DNA of 64,000 nucleotides from Oreocharis arfaki (taxonomy: Eukaryota > Chordata > Aves > Passeriformes > Paramythiidae). Shown here piece by piece: positions 1 through 12,255 of this stretch (its first letter is position 1; each line of letters starts with the position of its first letter). The stretch covers positions 99,437 through 163,436 of the forward strand of contig VZRR01002767.1 in assembly GCA_013398015.1 (NCBI GenBank). The letters are read 5' to 3'. The notes beneath the pieces were generated by a model, which saw nothing but the letters and a program-made list of their open reading frames with translations, had not been told where the DNA came from and did not search any database. The translations under genes were made by a program, and so were the position numbers.

Positions 1-964
1 CAGATAAAAATCCAGTGCCCAGCTCGAGGGTTGTACAGTGAAGAGTAAAGATACGCAGATGGTGACTGCCCAAGTGAACTTTACTGCAATATCTACATAG
101 GTGGAAATTCATTTTTCATAAATAAGTAAAATAATTTGCCATTTTTGTAAATAATCAGTTTATCTGGCTTGTAGGCCCGTTCATGTGGAGAAATACCCAT
201 CACTTCAGTTAAGGAAACTAATGGGCCATAATCAGTAGCATGGTTTGTCTTTCCTGCATCAGTACAGTCCACAGTGTGACCATGATTACAGCAGGATGGA
301 GGCACTGCATTCTGTTGTGAGTGGCTCCCCTCATATGAACACCTTAATAAACACCATGAACACACCACATGTAAAACACTCACATTGTAACCATGCTACA
401 TTTTCTGTTCAGGTAAAAGCATATGACTTCTATGTACAGACAAAGCAAACATGAAGCAAAACCAACCAATCAAACCCATGTGAAATACATACACTTAAAA
501 TTCAGTAAAATAAGCATGGTTATGAGGAAAAAACCAACATGCTGCACAAGCTGTGGAACAAGAAGACATGGCTTCTCTGCTAAATAGAAGGGGTTGAGCT
601 TATGGATCAATATTAGCCTTTCTTTTAGTAGTAACATTTTTTCTTTTGCTTCATGGGGTTTGCAAGAATCTAGGGCCTCTGGGCTCACACACCTGACAGA
701 TTCCATGGAAATCATCCACCAGCTACAGCTGTTGTCTGGGAACAGCAGGTGAATAGGCAGACAGATCCATCGTGCATTACTGGATGACCTTAACTGCAAC
801 ATAAAAACCCTGAAGCAATAAGAAAAAAAGAGTTTTTTCAGTACAGTAGACAGTTGGAAGCAGTGGGGTTTTATACTCACTTAAATATCTCTTTGTCCTA
901 TATTCTGCTTTTCTCTTCCTCCTCCTGTTCCCAAGCCCAATACAAAAGTGAAATGGAGCACCAC

Positions 965-998
965 AACTTGGGGTAGGAAAAGACCTTAGAGGTAGGGA
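965..998 (-). mobile_element. Possible CR1 remnant
   Basis: acttggggtaggaaaagacc then ttagaggtagg resembles the CR1 minus-strand motif ttgggttggaagggaccttagag with several changes. It is short and weak. Confidence 0.25.
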
Positions 999-3900
999 AG
1001 CAAAAATGCCCATAGTGCAGCTGAATCTTCAGAAAGGCCCTGTGGTTTTCAGCAATCCGCATTTTCCAGCAGCTTCTGCAGCAAGGCAGGGGTGGCAGCT
1101 GCTGAGCAGTGAAGTGTGGTGCTGATGCCCAGTTTTCTCAGCAAGCCTAAGACTCTCATACAGAGCAGGAGGAGTGAGGAGCAGGGATGCAAGAGAGCAG
1201 TGGAAGGTTTTTGCTTTTCCTGTGCGAGATGGAACTCCAAGCTTTTCTCCCACACCAGCTCTTTGTGCACTCCTGGGCAGTAAATTTCATTGACCTGTAC
1301 AAAGAGTCCTTTTACCTGGAAAATGACCAAGTGAGCTTCCCCATCCCTGCAGGATCAATTGCCTTGTAGCACAAAGGAATGGTGCAAAAACCCTTCCTGG
1401 AGAAAGAAGGAATGACACTCTGCAGCAAAGGATGCCCGCAGTCAGCTCTGTGCCATGTGCTTTGTACACCTGGTGGGTGCATCTGTTCCAAACTCTCCTT
1501 GTTTCCAGACAGTACCTTGGCTCGCAGTGACAATGATTAACTGCTATATCTTGTCTGTAATATGACATCTCCCTCCCGGCATCCACTTCAGCCTCGTGTG
1601 ACACAGAAGCAAACACGACCCACCAATGAAACACTCTCTTTTCATCCCGTCTTCAACAAATACCTTCCATTCCTTACTTCTTTCGGAGATGTAGAAGGCA
1701 AAGCACCTTCCATGTGGGAGCTGCAAGCTGATGCCACTTCATATTCTGCTGTCTGGGGCTGTTTCAATTGAAAATCAATTCGAAGTATTTAGGTTGTTTG
1801 AATAAAAGCTGCAACTTTACCCTGCTAATGCTTCATAACTCTAGAGTACAGCAGTAATATTATTTTAAAACTCTCTTATCATTGCCTTGATTTGGGATTT
1901 TGACTTAGAAGAATTGTAGTAGGTCTCAAGGATGGAGCTCTCAGAGGTGCTGAGCCTATCGCCTAAGGACATGTATTGCTGGGGTGTTAGATTACAATTA
2001 ATAGAAAGGGACGAATGAGTTTTTCTCGTCAGTCTGTAACAGCCTTTCTAGTAAGATAAAAAAAGATCTTGTGCAATTGCCAAGTGGCTTTTTTTTTTTT
2101 CTATGTCCATGTGAACATTTTGAACATTACAAGTGGTCACTTTGCTAACATTGGGAACACGTCTCACTGGGAGCTGGTGTTTACTGCTGACACAGCAATA
2201 AAAGTTTTCCTTGGACTTCCATCCAGTGACAGATGAAAGGAAGGAAATGATCACATGCCCAGCATGGCTCTGTTTCTTAGGTTGTACAAGTCCAAAATTT
2301 ATATCAAAAAGGAGGACTACAAGGAAAGGATCAGCATATAGACTGATTGAATGTGACAGTAGCAGGTCTGTATTTTCTTTCAAGTGCAGATATTCTCTGT
2401 AATAACTTTGAATAGTATTGTTCACAGCTTTGCTTCTTTCTTTTTGGTTTTTGACAAATGTAACTAAACTAGGAATATTTGCCTACAGCTGTCAGCAGAA
2501 CCTAAATACTTCAAATTGGTATGTACTATATGTACCTAGTTACAGATTTAAGACCTCCAAATACTGAAGATACGTAATTATATCAGTCCAGTGACTGCAG
2601 TCTAACTGTTAATGCTGATGAAGAAAGAAAGGAAAGTTTTACCAAATTGATCAAAAGAAGAAAAAGTTGGAAATGCAAGGAAAACTTTAGTTCTTAAGCT
2701 AGCACATGATGTTTTAAAAATAGTAGCCTATTCCCAGGGTGCCGCAGTAATTCACTAAAATGTTATCCAAGAGTGCCATTTCCACTTAGCAACCTTTAGG
2801 CTTCTAAACCTGGAGCAGGATTTCCCTGGCCAGTTCTCTGGCACTGATGGATCCTTTAAGGGGTTTTAGGTTTACATGAAAACAAAACCCTATACTATTT
2901 GTTTAAAAATGGTCAAGAGTTTGTTTCTGGGTTGGAATTCTTGATAATGAATTTCTCAAAAAGCAAAGTTAAGTTGTACATGTTAAACTCCCCAGGTTAA
3001 ACATTTTACCTGCACACAGCCAATAACAATTGTCTGGAAAGCCCACAGATGTTAAAGGGCATGCTGAAGGTCACAGTGTCGGTACATATTGAAAATTAGG
3101 GAGATCGGGAATGCTTGACTTTAGCAAAAATCAGAGATTATCAGCATGGGAAAAGTAGAGTAAAAGCTACATATTTAAATAAGACTTTCAAACTATACAA
3201 GCTGTTTAAAGTTAATGATACAGAAATATATTCATGTGATGTTAATGACAGGTGAGTTAAAGAGCAATTTTAAAAATCAGTATCATGTTTCAATATAATC
3301 ACAATATTTATTACAGTATAATAGGAACTATTAAATAATTTCTCCTACTCTACAATCTTACAGTAGTAACATCATATCACAACCCCTTTTCTGTTCATAT
3401 TCAAAGTTTTTTGCATAAGAGAAGCAAGAATAGCAGGTACAGGAAAGGAAGAATTATTTGATTAGTTGTATTGTAGGGGTTTGGGTTCTATATTTTATTG
3501 GTTAACCTTATAATTACACCACTTATAGTGCTAATATCACTAGGAACATAATGTCAAATATTAACTTTGTGAGTGTCTTGAAAAATACTGCTGGACTTAA
3601 AAGGATATTTGATCCTAAAATATCTTTGCTTGCAATTTATGAAGATTTCAATCTTACCACATGAATGTACTGCAAGATTAATTTCTTGTATTATTCCTTG
3701 AAAGGCAGCCATGTGACTGTTCTGATATTAAGGTAAACCACAATATACTTATTTTATTCTCACGTTCAAGGCTCACACCTTCTTTTGTCTGTTCGAGCAA
3801 TTGTCCAGCTTTTAGCAAGGCCTCCCAAACACTTACTGGTTTCTGTTTGCACAGCTCTATGGTCATTAAAGTTTAATACAGTGAATAAATACCTCTCCAT

Positions 3901-6900
3901 GACCAGCTGACTGCCTTCCACATTCATGTACTGTTGTATTAGAGCATGACACCGTTCTTATTTTGGATGTGCATGTCTTCAACATTGCATCAGAATTTAT
4001 TCTCAGAATTGTGTTAGGATCTTCAGTGAGAACACCAAAGGGGGCCTTTTTGGGCTCATGTCACATGAAAAATCAATTTAGTCCTGATTTGGAAGGATGT
4101 GTGAGTGCACATTAAATGGATAGAAACTCGGAGCAACCACCCTGTGGAAGGCTCTTCTTACCTAACTTTGGGGATCTGAAGTTTGAGCACACAAGACTTC
4201 ATAAATACCTCACTTTCTCTGTCCAACTCACCCCAAGAGAGGGGAATGATTTTATAGAGCTTCCCGTGTTCCTCTCTGAACTAGTGGAGACATATATGAA
4301 ATAATAAGGCCAGAGAGTTGTCTTCAGATGGCTCAGCTTAAGTGAGTCTTCCTAAATGTGACAGCACGTATCCTTAGAGATTTTATCTTATGTAAAAAAT
4401 AAAACAGATACTTTCATAAATCAGCTGCAGCAGCATGGGCTGTTTTAGATTCATTTGACACAGGTTTTGTGGTATGCCTGCACTTTGCTGCTGCTGGAGT
4501 GACAGCAGGGTAGATATGCCTTTCAGGAAACGGATGCCGTTTTATCCGGTGATTCATGCAAGGTGTTGAGAACCCTGATGTCTCAACAGTGAATGTGCTG
4601 ATTGTAGGCTGGGTACCACTGGGCGTGCACTGTTGGGTCCTACTTCAATGTACTACTTGTTTTCTCATTTATAATGTTCTTTCTAAGTAATAAGAACAAC
4701 TGAAAATAAAGCCGTGAACAAAGTAGGCACTACATAATGAAAATCGTCATGTTCAAGGCTCCTTCTGAAATTCTCAGATCTTGCATTAAAAAAAAAAAAG
4801 CCCCTGGTTTCTGCACATCAGGAATATTTCCTTATATAAGTGATACAGTTAAAAAGGTAGCATAAAATCGTAAAGCCATTGTTTCCCTTCCTTGGGCACT
4901 ACGTAGAAAGAATTAGAAACTGTCCCCATTTATCTAGTGTTTATCTCAAACATGTGTGAACTACCAAAAGTAAAAAGAAACTATTTGTAGAGAACAAATA
5001 TCTTTCCTTATCTACTTTTTCTTCAGGCCACTGAATCTTAACTGGCAAACAGAAATGGTTTTGTGGCTCAGTGGCTTATCAGTCTTCATCAGAAACATTT
5101 ATTTACAAGCTGTTTCTCAAAGTTGACTGCATTATACAGTAAATTTAAGTGTTTTATAAGCTAAGAGTCAGCACTTAAGCAAACTGATAAAACGTCATTT
5201 ACATGAACAGTAGCACATCTATGCTTTTGACCCAACATGTTTACTTACAGATGAGGTATTAGTCCCAATCTAGAGGGTTAGTTCACTACAGTACAGAATT
5301 ATTTCTGAGATTGACGAAGCTAGCTCAAAGTCTAGCCCCTGGGTAAAATATCAGGGGTCCCCTTGGCTCATTAGAAGTACAAACAGAGGTTTATACAGAG
5401 CATGCTGCACCTCTGTCCCTCCTCACTCCTCATCCTGACCTTCCCCAGAATTACCAACCCCTGCTGCAAGCTCGTCATCCCTACATCTCTACTGCTTATT
5501 TGGATTTTCTTCAAATCCATGTGTTTTCCTCTCTTTGGAAAGTCACTGAAGCTCCTTTACATAGGTCAGCTATGTGCCAGCTATATCCACAGATTGGTGA
5601 AATACTCCTTTCTGGCATTTGTTGTGAGGTTTCTTGCACTTTCCTTGGAAGGCATTACTTGGCCTGTTGGTGCCAAAGAAAACTTACAGGATTTGCAAGC
5701 TTGGCTGCCAGAATTAGTATGACGCACCTCTTCGTAATTGTGTTCTTAATGTTCTCCTACCATAACTGCTTCACAGCATTTCCCAAAAAACACAGAAGGG
5801 TTTCCTGGACTGCCAGCAGTAGAGAAAACTGTATGTGGAGTCTGCCAACACCAATTCCTCTTTTTCCAAGGGGAAAGGTTATTCTGTACCCTAGAAAAAG
5901 GAACTGTGCAGAGAGGGAGGAAGATCCAGGGAGGTCAGAGTGTAGGTAGGAGACACAGGCCATTCCAGTCTGTAGAAGACTGAATTTCTTGAAGAAGGAT
6001 GTCTCTGTGAGCTCTGAAGTTAACTTTGGAATCAGTTTAGGGTTCCTTTCTCCTTGAGACACTAGCAGTTTTGTTTAAATCTGAACAATGCCTAATTTAG
6101 AGAGCTAAAGGATAAAAATTATTCCTTTTCATAATCTATTGCCTTAAAAATATGCAGATCAAAGCCATATAGACTGAAATTAATGTAGTATGCAAACTGA
6201 CATATAGGATCTTTGTGCATAGAATTTATTACAAGCACAGATCCAGGTCTATCAAGACACTTGAGATTAAAAAGAAAAAAATAGTGAGAAAATGAAAATC
6301 CATATTGAAAAATTCATCTAATAAAAAAATTCCAGCCCATTGAAATCTTCATATTTTTTGGAATACGGGCAGGAAATCTTATTTATATTTCTCTTTTTCC
6401 CCCTATATTTACCTTAAATTCCACCTTCCTACTGTTTCTTCAGGGATGCTTATATTCCCAAGTTCTAACGTAAATAGCTGGTTTCTTTCTGCCCATCTAG
6501 ACGTAGTCCAGTCGCACTGTAACAGGCTTTCCAGTTTATCTGCACAGCCTTGTGAACACATTTGATGGCAGAGGTAGATGGCAGAGTTACTCCCCTACTC
6601 GTCTCTGTGTTACAGACTTTCTCTTTAGTCAAGACAACTTCTAAGACAGATGTAATATTTACTAGATCCTGTACATCTCTTCCTCTTTTAGCCATGGTTA
6701 AAACTTTTCTTAGGAGTCTTAGAACCAGGAAAGAGTTTTTACTTCCCTGTTACATAGTTTCTCCATCAGCAGCAAGCCCTGAAAAAACCTCTCAGTGGGG
6801 AGTTAAACTTTGACATGGAGCATATCTCCATGAAACATTTAAAATTAGGGAGTTAGTAGACCATATCCTCCATTAGCTAAAAATCAAGGTAAGCATAGTG

Positions 6901-7011
6901 AAAATGCGGGTTGCTGACAACAATTGCAGATATACCCTGTTCAGGTGCCTCCTTCAAGACATGTCCATGTTGTCTGCCTTTTAGACAGGAGTGAGGTAGT
7001 GAGGCCATATA

Positions 7012-7043
7012 GGCCTGGAAGGACCTCAAGGATTCCTGTATAC
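7012..7043 (-). mobile_element. Possible CR1 remnant
   Basis: aggcctggaaggacctcaag followed by gattcctgta resembles the CR1 minus-strand motif ggctggaagggacctc. Only about 30 bases match and no tail is visible, so this may be chance. Confidence 0.3.
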
Positions 7044-7555
7044 CAAAAAACTATTTCACTATGGCAAAACAAATAAGTCAGAGGACAACTGGATAAAGGC
7101 TATAGAATTGCATTCACATAGGCATGCTGGTTATTAAATCCTGTTTTATATATTTTTCTTTCTTTTTTATTTCTATAATGTAATTTTTGCAGTTTTCATT
7201 CGTTGAACTTATTTTCTGCTTAGTAACTTGCATATGTTGCCCACTTAAATGAACTTCCAGACAAATAAAATGTTGAGAGGAATAATATAAATAAGGATAT
7301 TACTGTTTAATAAGTGAGTCACAGTTACCTGGAATACAGAAGCAGGGAGGCATCAGCTATGTATAACTCAGTAAGACAAATACAGTCTTGGGCTTCACTA
7401 CATTAAGAAGATAAATGGCATTAATCATCTCCTATCAGAAACTCATTTACTCAAAGTAAAACTCATTTCACTATTAGCTTTCCTAATTTTTTCGTAAGTA
7501 GGCGGTCCTTTTTTTGGAAAACCAGACTAACTCTTTCACTTACCTTTCTCAATCC

Positions 7556-7572
7556 TTTTTTTTTTTTTTTTT
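7556..7572. repeat. Poly-T tract
   Basis: Uninterrupted run of 17 T. It has no visible retroelement body beside it and is probably a simple homopolymer. Confidence 0.9.
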
Positions 7573-9579
7573 GGAAAAAAACCCTTTCTCACAAAGGCCG
7601 TGGCTTATAAAAAATCCAAAATAGAGAAAATGAAGGGAAACATGATCAATTTGAAGAAGCCAAGTATGTGGAGGGGCCTGTGACTCATTCTTTGAAACTG
7701 TAAACTTCAGAATTTTGAAGTTGCACTGCGAAGAGAAATCCACAATCTGTGTACTACATGTTTCGGTCTTTTCTTTGAATTCAAATCAGTTTTGAGACAG
7801 CTTTCTTAATTTTTTGAGCTGCCTATTTGTCCTGTTAGCTGTTTCCCAGCATGCTTTGCTCCTTGCTTGTTCTCCTAAAGCAGGAAGACCCTTGGCCATT
7901 TCCCCTCATTTGCCTTTTCCTTCCTCTGAACACCACAGGCTGTCAGACTGTATGCTCTCTACTGTGCTAATGACAAGGAAGCTCTGCTTCTGAAAGAAAG
8001 TCAGGACACCATATCTGGAACTATCTCCTGGAACACTGGTAAGTTTACTGGAGACTGAGAAGAGAACTGAAGGAGATAGAGATGAACATCACCCATGCTG
8101 AAGTTGCAGAGTTGAAATAGTCCCTGAGGTAAATGAAAACAAATAAATTGCATTATTTCTCATTTTGTTGTGAATGAAATACAACTAGAGGCTTCCTTCT
8201 TGGCTTCTGAAAGTGAAGGTGTCCTTTACAACTGCACAGCTTTGCAGAACCAGGAAGAAACTCCTGAATCCGCATGTCAGTGTACAGTAAAACTTACACT
8301 GCTGGTAGGGCAACCCAACACCCCCTCCCTGCCACCCCCAGGAGCACTGGACAAAGACCAATAACTCATGTAGTATAATACAACGTGTCACATTACTTGA
8401 CAAATCCACCAGAAGAACTGAGTCTTGCGTAGCACTTTGATAAATCATTCATGAACAGATTTACTTTCACCTTTGCATGTGGATTAAGGAGAGGGGAGTA
8501 AAGGGGAAAATGTAGATGTCATACCAGGAACAACACAAATGAGAAGAGTATCGCATGAAAATCTAAAATTCCCCAGCCTGCTTTCCCAGTTTCTCCAGGG
8601 AAATAGGTGCATTTGAGAAGGTGTGTCTGTTTGCTGCCTTTTCCACCTGACATGCAGACAGAAATGCTTGCATCCTGCCTACTCTCCATCAAAAATTTGA
8701 CTGAGGAAATAGATCCTCTTTGCCTACAGGCATTCAAGCTTAAACTCCAGACAGAGAGCAATATAATTTCCTGTACACTGTGAGAATGACAGAGCAATTT
8801 TCTTTTCCTGAAAGTGTTGGTCAATGTGACTTTCAGGCAATAACATGTTAAAGGGGGCTGTTTCTTGTACAAGGCTAAAGACTGACAGGAGATCACTCAT
8901 GGAATTGGGCTGTGAGCATGTGACAAAGACAAAATATTTTCTGGAGGGCTGTAGACAACTCCAGCAAGGAAGGGAGACCCCAATTTGCAGGGAGACAAGG
9001 AGGGCTGATGCAGGACCTTTGTGAACAACACTGTGTTGTGCAGGTTTTTGCTTGGATGAAGGTCTTGGTAGTTATGTTCATGGATTTACCTGAGAAAAAC
9101 TGCCTGGGAGATCAGCAGGGGCTGAAAGAACCTCTATGCTGTTCTCCCTCTACCCCAAGTATCAAGACTTGAACGAATAAAGACCAAACTTCTGTGCAAA
9201 GTTCCCAACCTCGTGGTCCAGAAACTGCAGAAGAACTTACTGAATACTGAAGAAACAAATTTGAAATTAAGAATTAACAACAGTTAGCCAAAAAAAGAGA
9301 AAAACAGGAAGTTCAGGCTGAATTTACAAAAGAGGAATAGCAGTTCAGCAAAAGTACCAGGAAAAAGACCTGAAAGTAGGAAGGTGAGCAAAGCTCTTGA
9401 AGTCAGACAAGGAGAAATATTATCCTGGTGTGCACAGTTGGCAAAACAGAGGAAAAGAGCCACTTCAGACAACCAGGATGCTCTCAGGCTCGGAGGTAAC
9501 AAAGAATGGGGAAGAAAGGGCAGTAGAGCTGAAAATGCCTTCATGACTCACAGCGATTGGAAAGTACATGATTACATAA

Positions 9580-9823
9580 AAGGAGGAGAGGAAATGGCCT
9601 CCAGTTGTGCCAGGGGATGTTTAGATTAGATATCAGGAAAAGTTTCTTCTTGGCAAGGGTTGTCAAGCATAGGAACAGGCTGCCCAGGGAAGTGGTGGAG
9701 TCAACATCTCTGGAAGTATTCCAAAAACTTGTGAATATGGCACTGGAGGACATGGTTTAGTGGTGAACATGGTGGTGGTGGGTTGATAGCTGGACTTGCT
9801 GATGATGGGTTTTTTCCAACCTT
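9580..9823 (+). mobile_element. CR1 LINE 3' fragment, plus orientation
   Basis: The segment contains CR1 wording: gaaatggcctcc, gccaggggatgtttagatta, gaacaggctgcccaggga, agtggtggagtcaacatc and a late ttttttccaacctt. It is a 5'-truncated, mutated copy, and the last bases of the usual 3' tail are not visible. CR1 is the dominant LINE of birds and is also found in other reptiles. Confidence 0.85.
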
Positions 9824-11708
9824 CTCTAAAAAAGTACATCTAATTTTACAGCTAAAAGGGGAGTCATTCATCCCTCTCAGACCAGTAATGTGCTATGAGG
9901 CATGACCACAGTGGATTCATTCAGTTCCAGGGCAAAAGCATTTTTGAACAGTAGTTCCACCAGCATTGGACCTAGTAAGAACTCATTTCCCAGAGGGTTT
10001 TGTCTTCTTGTTCCACTGAAACTTTAACTGGATTATAGTAAGTGGAATTTTAATTGAACTATGCTAACATTATTCCTTCAAGCTAAGAAATTATGAATCT
10101 GCCAGGTGTCAGTCAGTATATTCATCTTACTAGGCATCATAAAACCCATCCATCAGGTCAGATGTTTTAGAATGTGTAGGGCAATGAAGCCTTGTTTCCA
10201 ACATATAAACATTTTGATGTTCAGCTCTCATGCTGATTCCCTGTGCGATAAGAGATAAATTAATATTGAGGCTTTTCCTGAAGTGGAAGGACTTTAACAG
10301 AGATATCCTGATAAAGTTTCTTTCTTTTACCTGGCTAACTAATTTCTCTAGCTTTACAGAAACTTTCATAAACTTGAGGTATCTATTCATCTGCCAGATT
10401 TGATTGAAATTGGCCAAAGATCCAGAAAGCATTCTGGGGAGCAGACAGATGTTTACTCTAGGGAACACACTATTATTGCATAACACATATTGTATAACTA
10501 AGTGCTATGATAATTACTTAAAGAATGGATCTTTTCTACTCACTCTCAATGGTACAGGTTTGAGTGTTTTGATTGACCAGGAATATTTCTTTCCTGGACA
10601 CATCCACGAGGCTTTGGCAAGTGCCCTTAGCAAAGAGCACGTCTGTGAGTACTCACTGCTGGTTCTGGAAAACACTGTTTCTGCAGACAGGAGTTGGCTT
10701 GTGCTCAGCAAAGCCGGAAAGCAAAATCGATTTTTGAATGTTCACAGGGTCAAACATTTGCACAGCTGGCATATTACTTCAGAGGAAGGAAAAAAAAAAG
10801 CATTTGTAGGAGAAAAAAACCTGCAGGATAAGAACTGTGTGTATAATTTTGTAGTGATCTCCACAGCTTCTGGACTCCAACCCTCTAGTTTTGATTAGCA
10901 TTTCCCTATTGCTTAATTCCAGAGCCAATAAAATGGTCTCTATTCTCTGTGATTTCAATTTGCCGCTTTCCCTATAGATGTACATTGACCCTCATTGCTT
11001 GCTAACAAGGTCCTATGCCAACTCTTCCCTGATATTTACTTCTTGCAAATAGAAAGTCTTTATGTCTGAAATAATTCTACACCGGAATGTCTCTGGGGTC
11101 AGTTTATCACACACAGCTGATAACAAGTGAAAGGTATGCCCTGGATGGCTCATCTAACTTAATGTGCTGCCACCCCCTCTGGACATTTTTCCCAGGATAA
11201 ATCAGATAGTACATCTTCTACCGGTCATGGCTAAGGACTGCATTTCAATGCACTATTAAGCAGCTTGTGATTCATGCAGAACCATGATACACCTGAAGGA
11301 TTTCCCACCACTAACAGACTATAAATTTATCAGTGCAACCATGCTAATTGGGGAAGTCTTCCTCTTTATGGTACTTGCCAGTACGTTCCTCCATGCCTTT
11401 CCTTGTACATATATGTGAATACAATTACATGCATCTATTAGATATGATATGGTATGATGTGATAATGATTAGTATAATCTCCAAGGTGCCTGGTCCTAAC
11501 TGCACGATATTGTCTCCTTGCCATATGTCTTTGCATCCTGGTACAATTCTGGGCAGGGCACGTAATTATGGCATTTGTCCCCCAGGTCCTATGCCTAGTC
11601 TGGTGCATAAAAACCTAATGATTTATTTACTTGCTGTCTTTCATGTTCCAGTAAGTTTCTAAACTGGTAATTGTAAGGCATGGCTGAGATATCCCTGAAG
11701 AATAAAAT
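9824..11708. other. Intergenic between two CR1 copies
   Basis: AT-rich, with an open frame on each strand around 10130-10898 (118 and 164 codons) that matches nothing I know. A splice-bounded 103-base minus-strand stretch at 10331-10433 is discussed under findings. No other feature was seen. Confidence 0.6.
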
Positions 11709-12255
11709 ATAGAATCATAGAATGGGTTTGATTGGAAGGGACCCTAAATGTCATCTAGTCACAGCCATGGGCAGAGATACCGCTCACTAGATCAAGTTGC
11801 TCAAAATCCCATCCAACCTGGTCTTGAACACTTCAAGGGATGGGGCATCCCAACCTCTCTGGGCAACCTATTCCTTTACTTCACCACCCTCTGAGTAAAG
11901 AATTTCCCCTAACATCTTACCTAAACTTGCCCTCTTTTAGTTTAAAACTATTGTCCATGTCCTGGAGTTATCTGCTTGTATAAAAAATCCCTCTCCAACT
12001 TTTTTAAAGTAGGCCCCCTTAAAGTACTGGAAGGTGCTCTAAGCTCTTCCCCAAAGCCTTCTCTTTTCCACGCTGAACAGCCCCATCTCTCTCAGCCTGT
12101 CTCCCTAGGAGAGGTGTTCCAGTCCTGTGATAAACTTAGTGGTTCTGCTTTGGACTTGTTCCAACAGGTTCATGTCTTTTTTGAGCTGAGGTCCCCAAAC
12201 CTGGACACAGCACTCCATGCGGGGTCTCATGAGAATAGAGGGGGAGAATCACCTA
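11709..12255 (-). mobile_element. CR1 LINE fragment, minus orientation
   Basis: It starts with agaatcatagaatgggttt (reverse complement of the CR1 3' tail ATTCTATGATTCT), then ttggaagggaccctaaatgt and ccaacctggtcttgaacact. It ends in tcatgagaatagaggggga. This is the longest CR1 copy in the window, about 545 bases, and is 5' truncated. It holds remnants of the reverse-transcriptase 3' coding end and the 3' UTR. An open frame at 11976-12311 lies inside it and is not a host gene. Confidence 0.93.

Larger units (their letters stand above)
1..9579. other. Intergenic, no gene supported
   Basis: AT-rich DNA with no recognisable protein domain or RNA gene. The longest open frames are about 149 (5500-5949, plus) and 136 (470-880, minus) codons, lengths expected by chance at this composition. 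It holds two doubtful CR1 scraps (965, 7012) and a poly-T run (7556). A stretch at about 7942-8040 looks exon-like on the plus strand but is unconvincing. Confidence 0.65.

Noticed and set aside
93..314. Possible terminal exon on the minus strand
   Set aside because: The frame reads smoothly to a stop at the left edge, but the candidate acceptors lack a polypyrimidine tract and no upstream partner exon was found.
470..880. A 136-codon minus-strand open frame
   Set aside because: Composition looks like translated AT-rich non-coding DNA, with no domain or matching splice structure.
7942..8040. Exon-like stretch bounded by caccacag and AACACTG|gtaagt on the plus strand
   Set aside because: The same stretch is equally open on the minus strand, no neighbouring exon fits, and the translation is not recognised.
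10404..10898. A 164-codon plus-strand open frame
   Set aside because: No recognisable domain. At about 5-6% stop codons per frame, roughly this many open frames over 115 codons are expected by chance in 64 kb, and about a dozen are seen.
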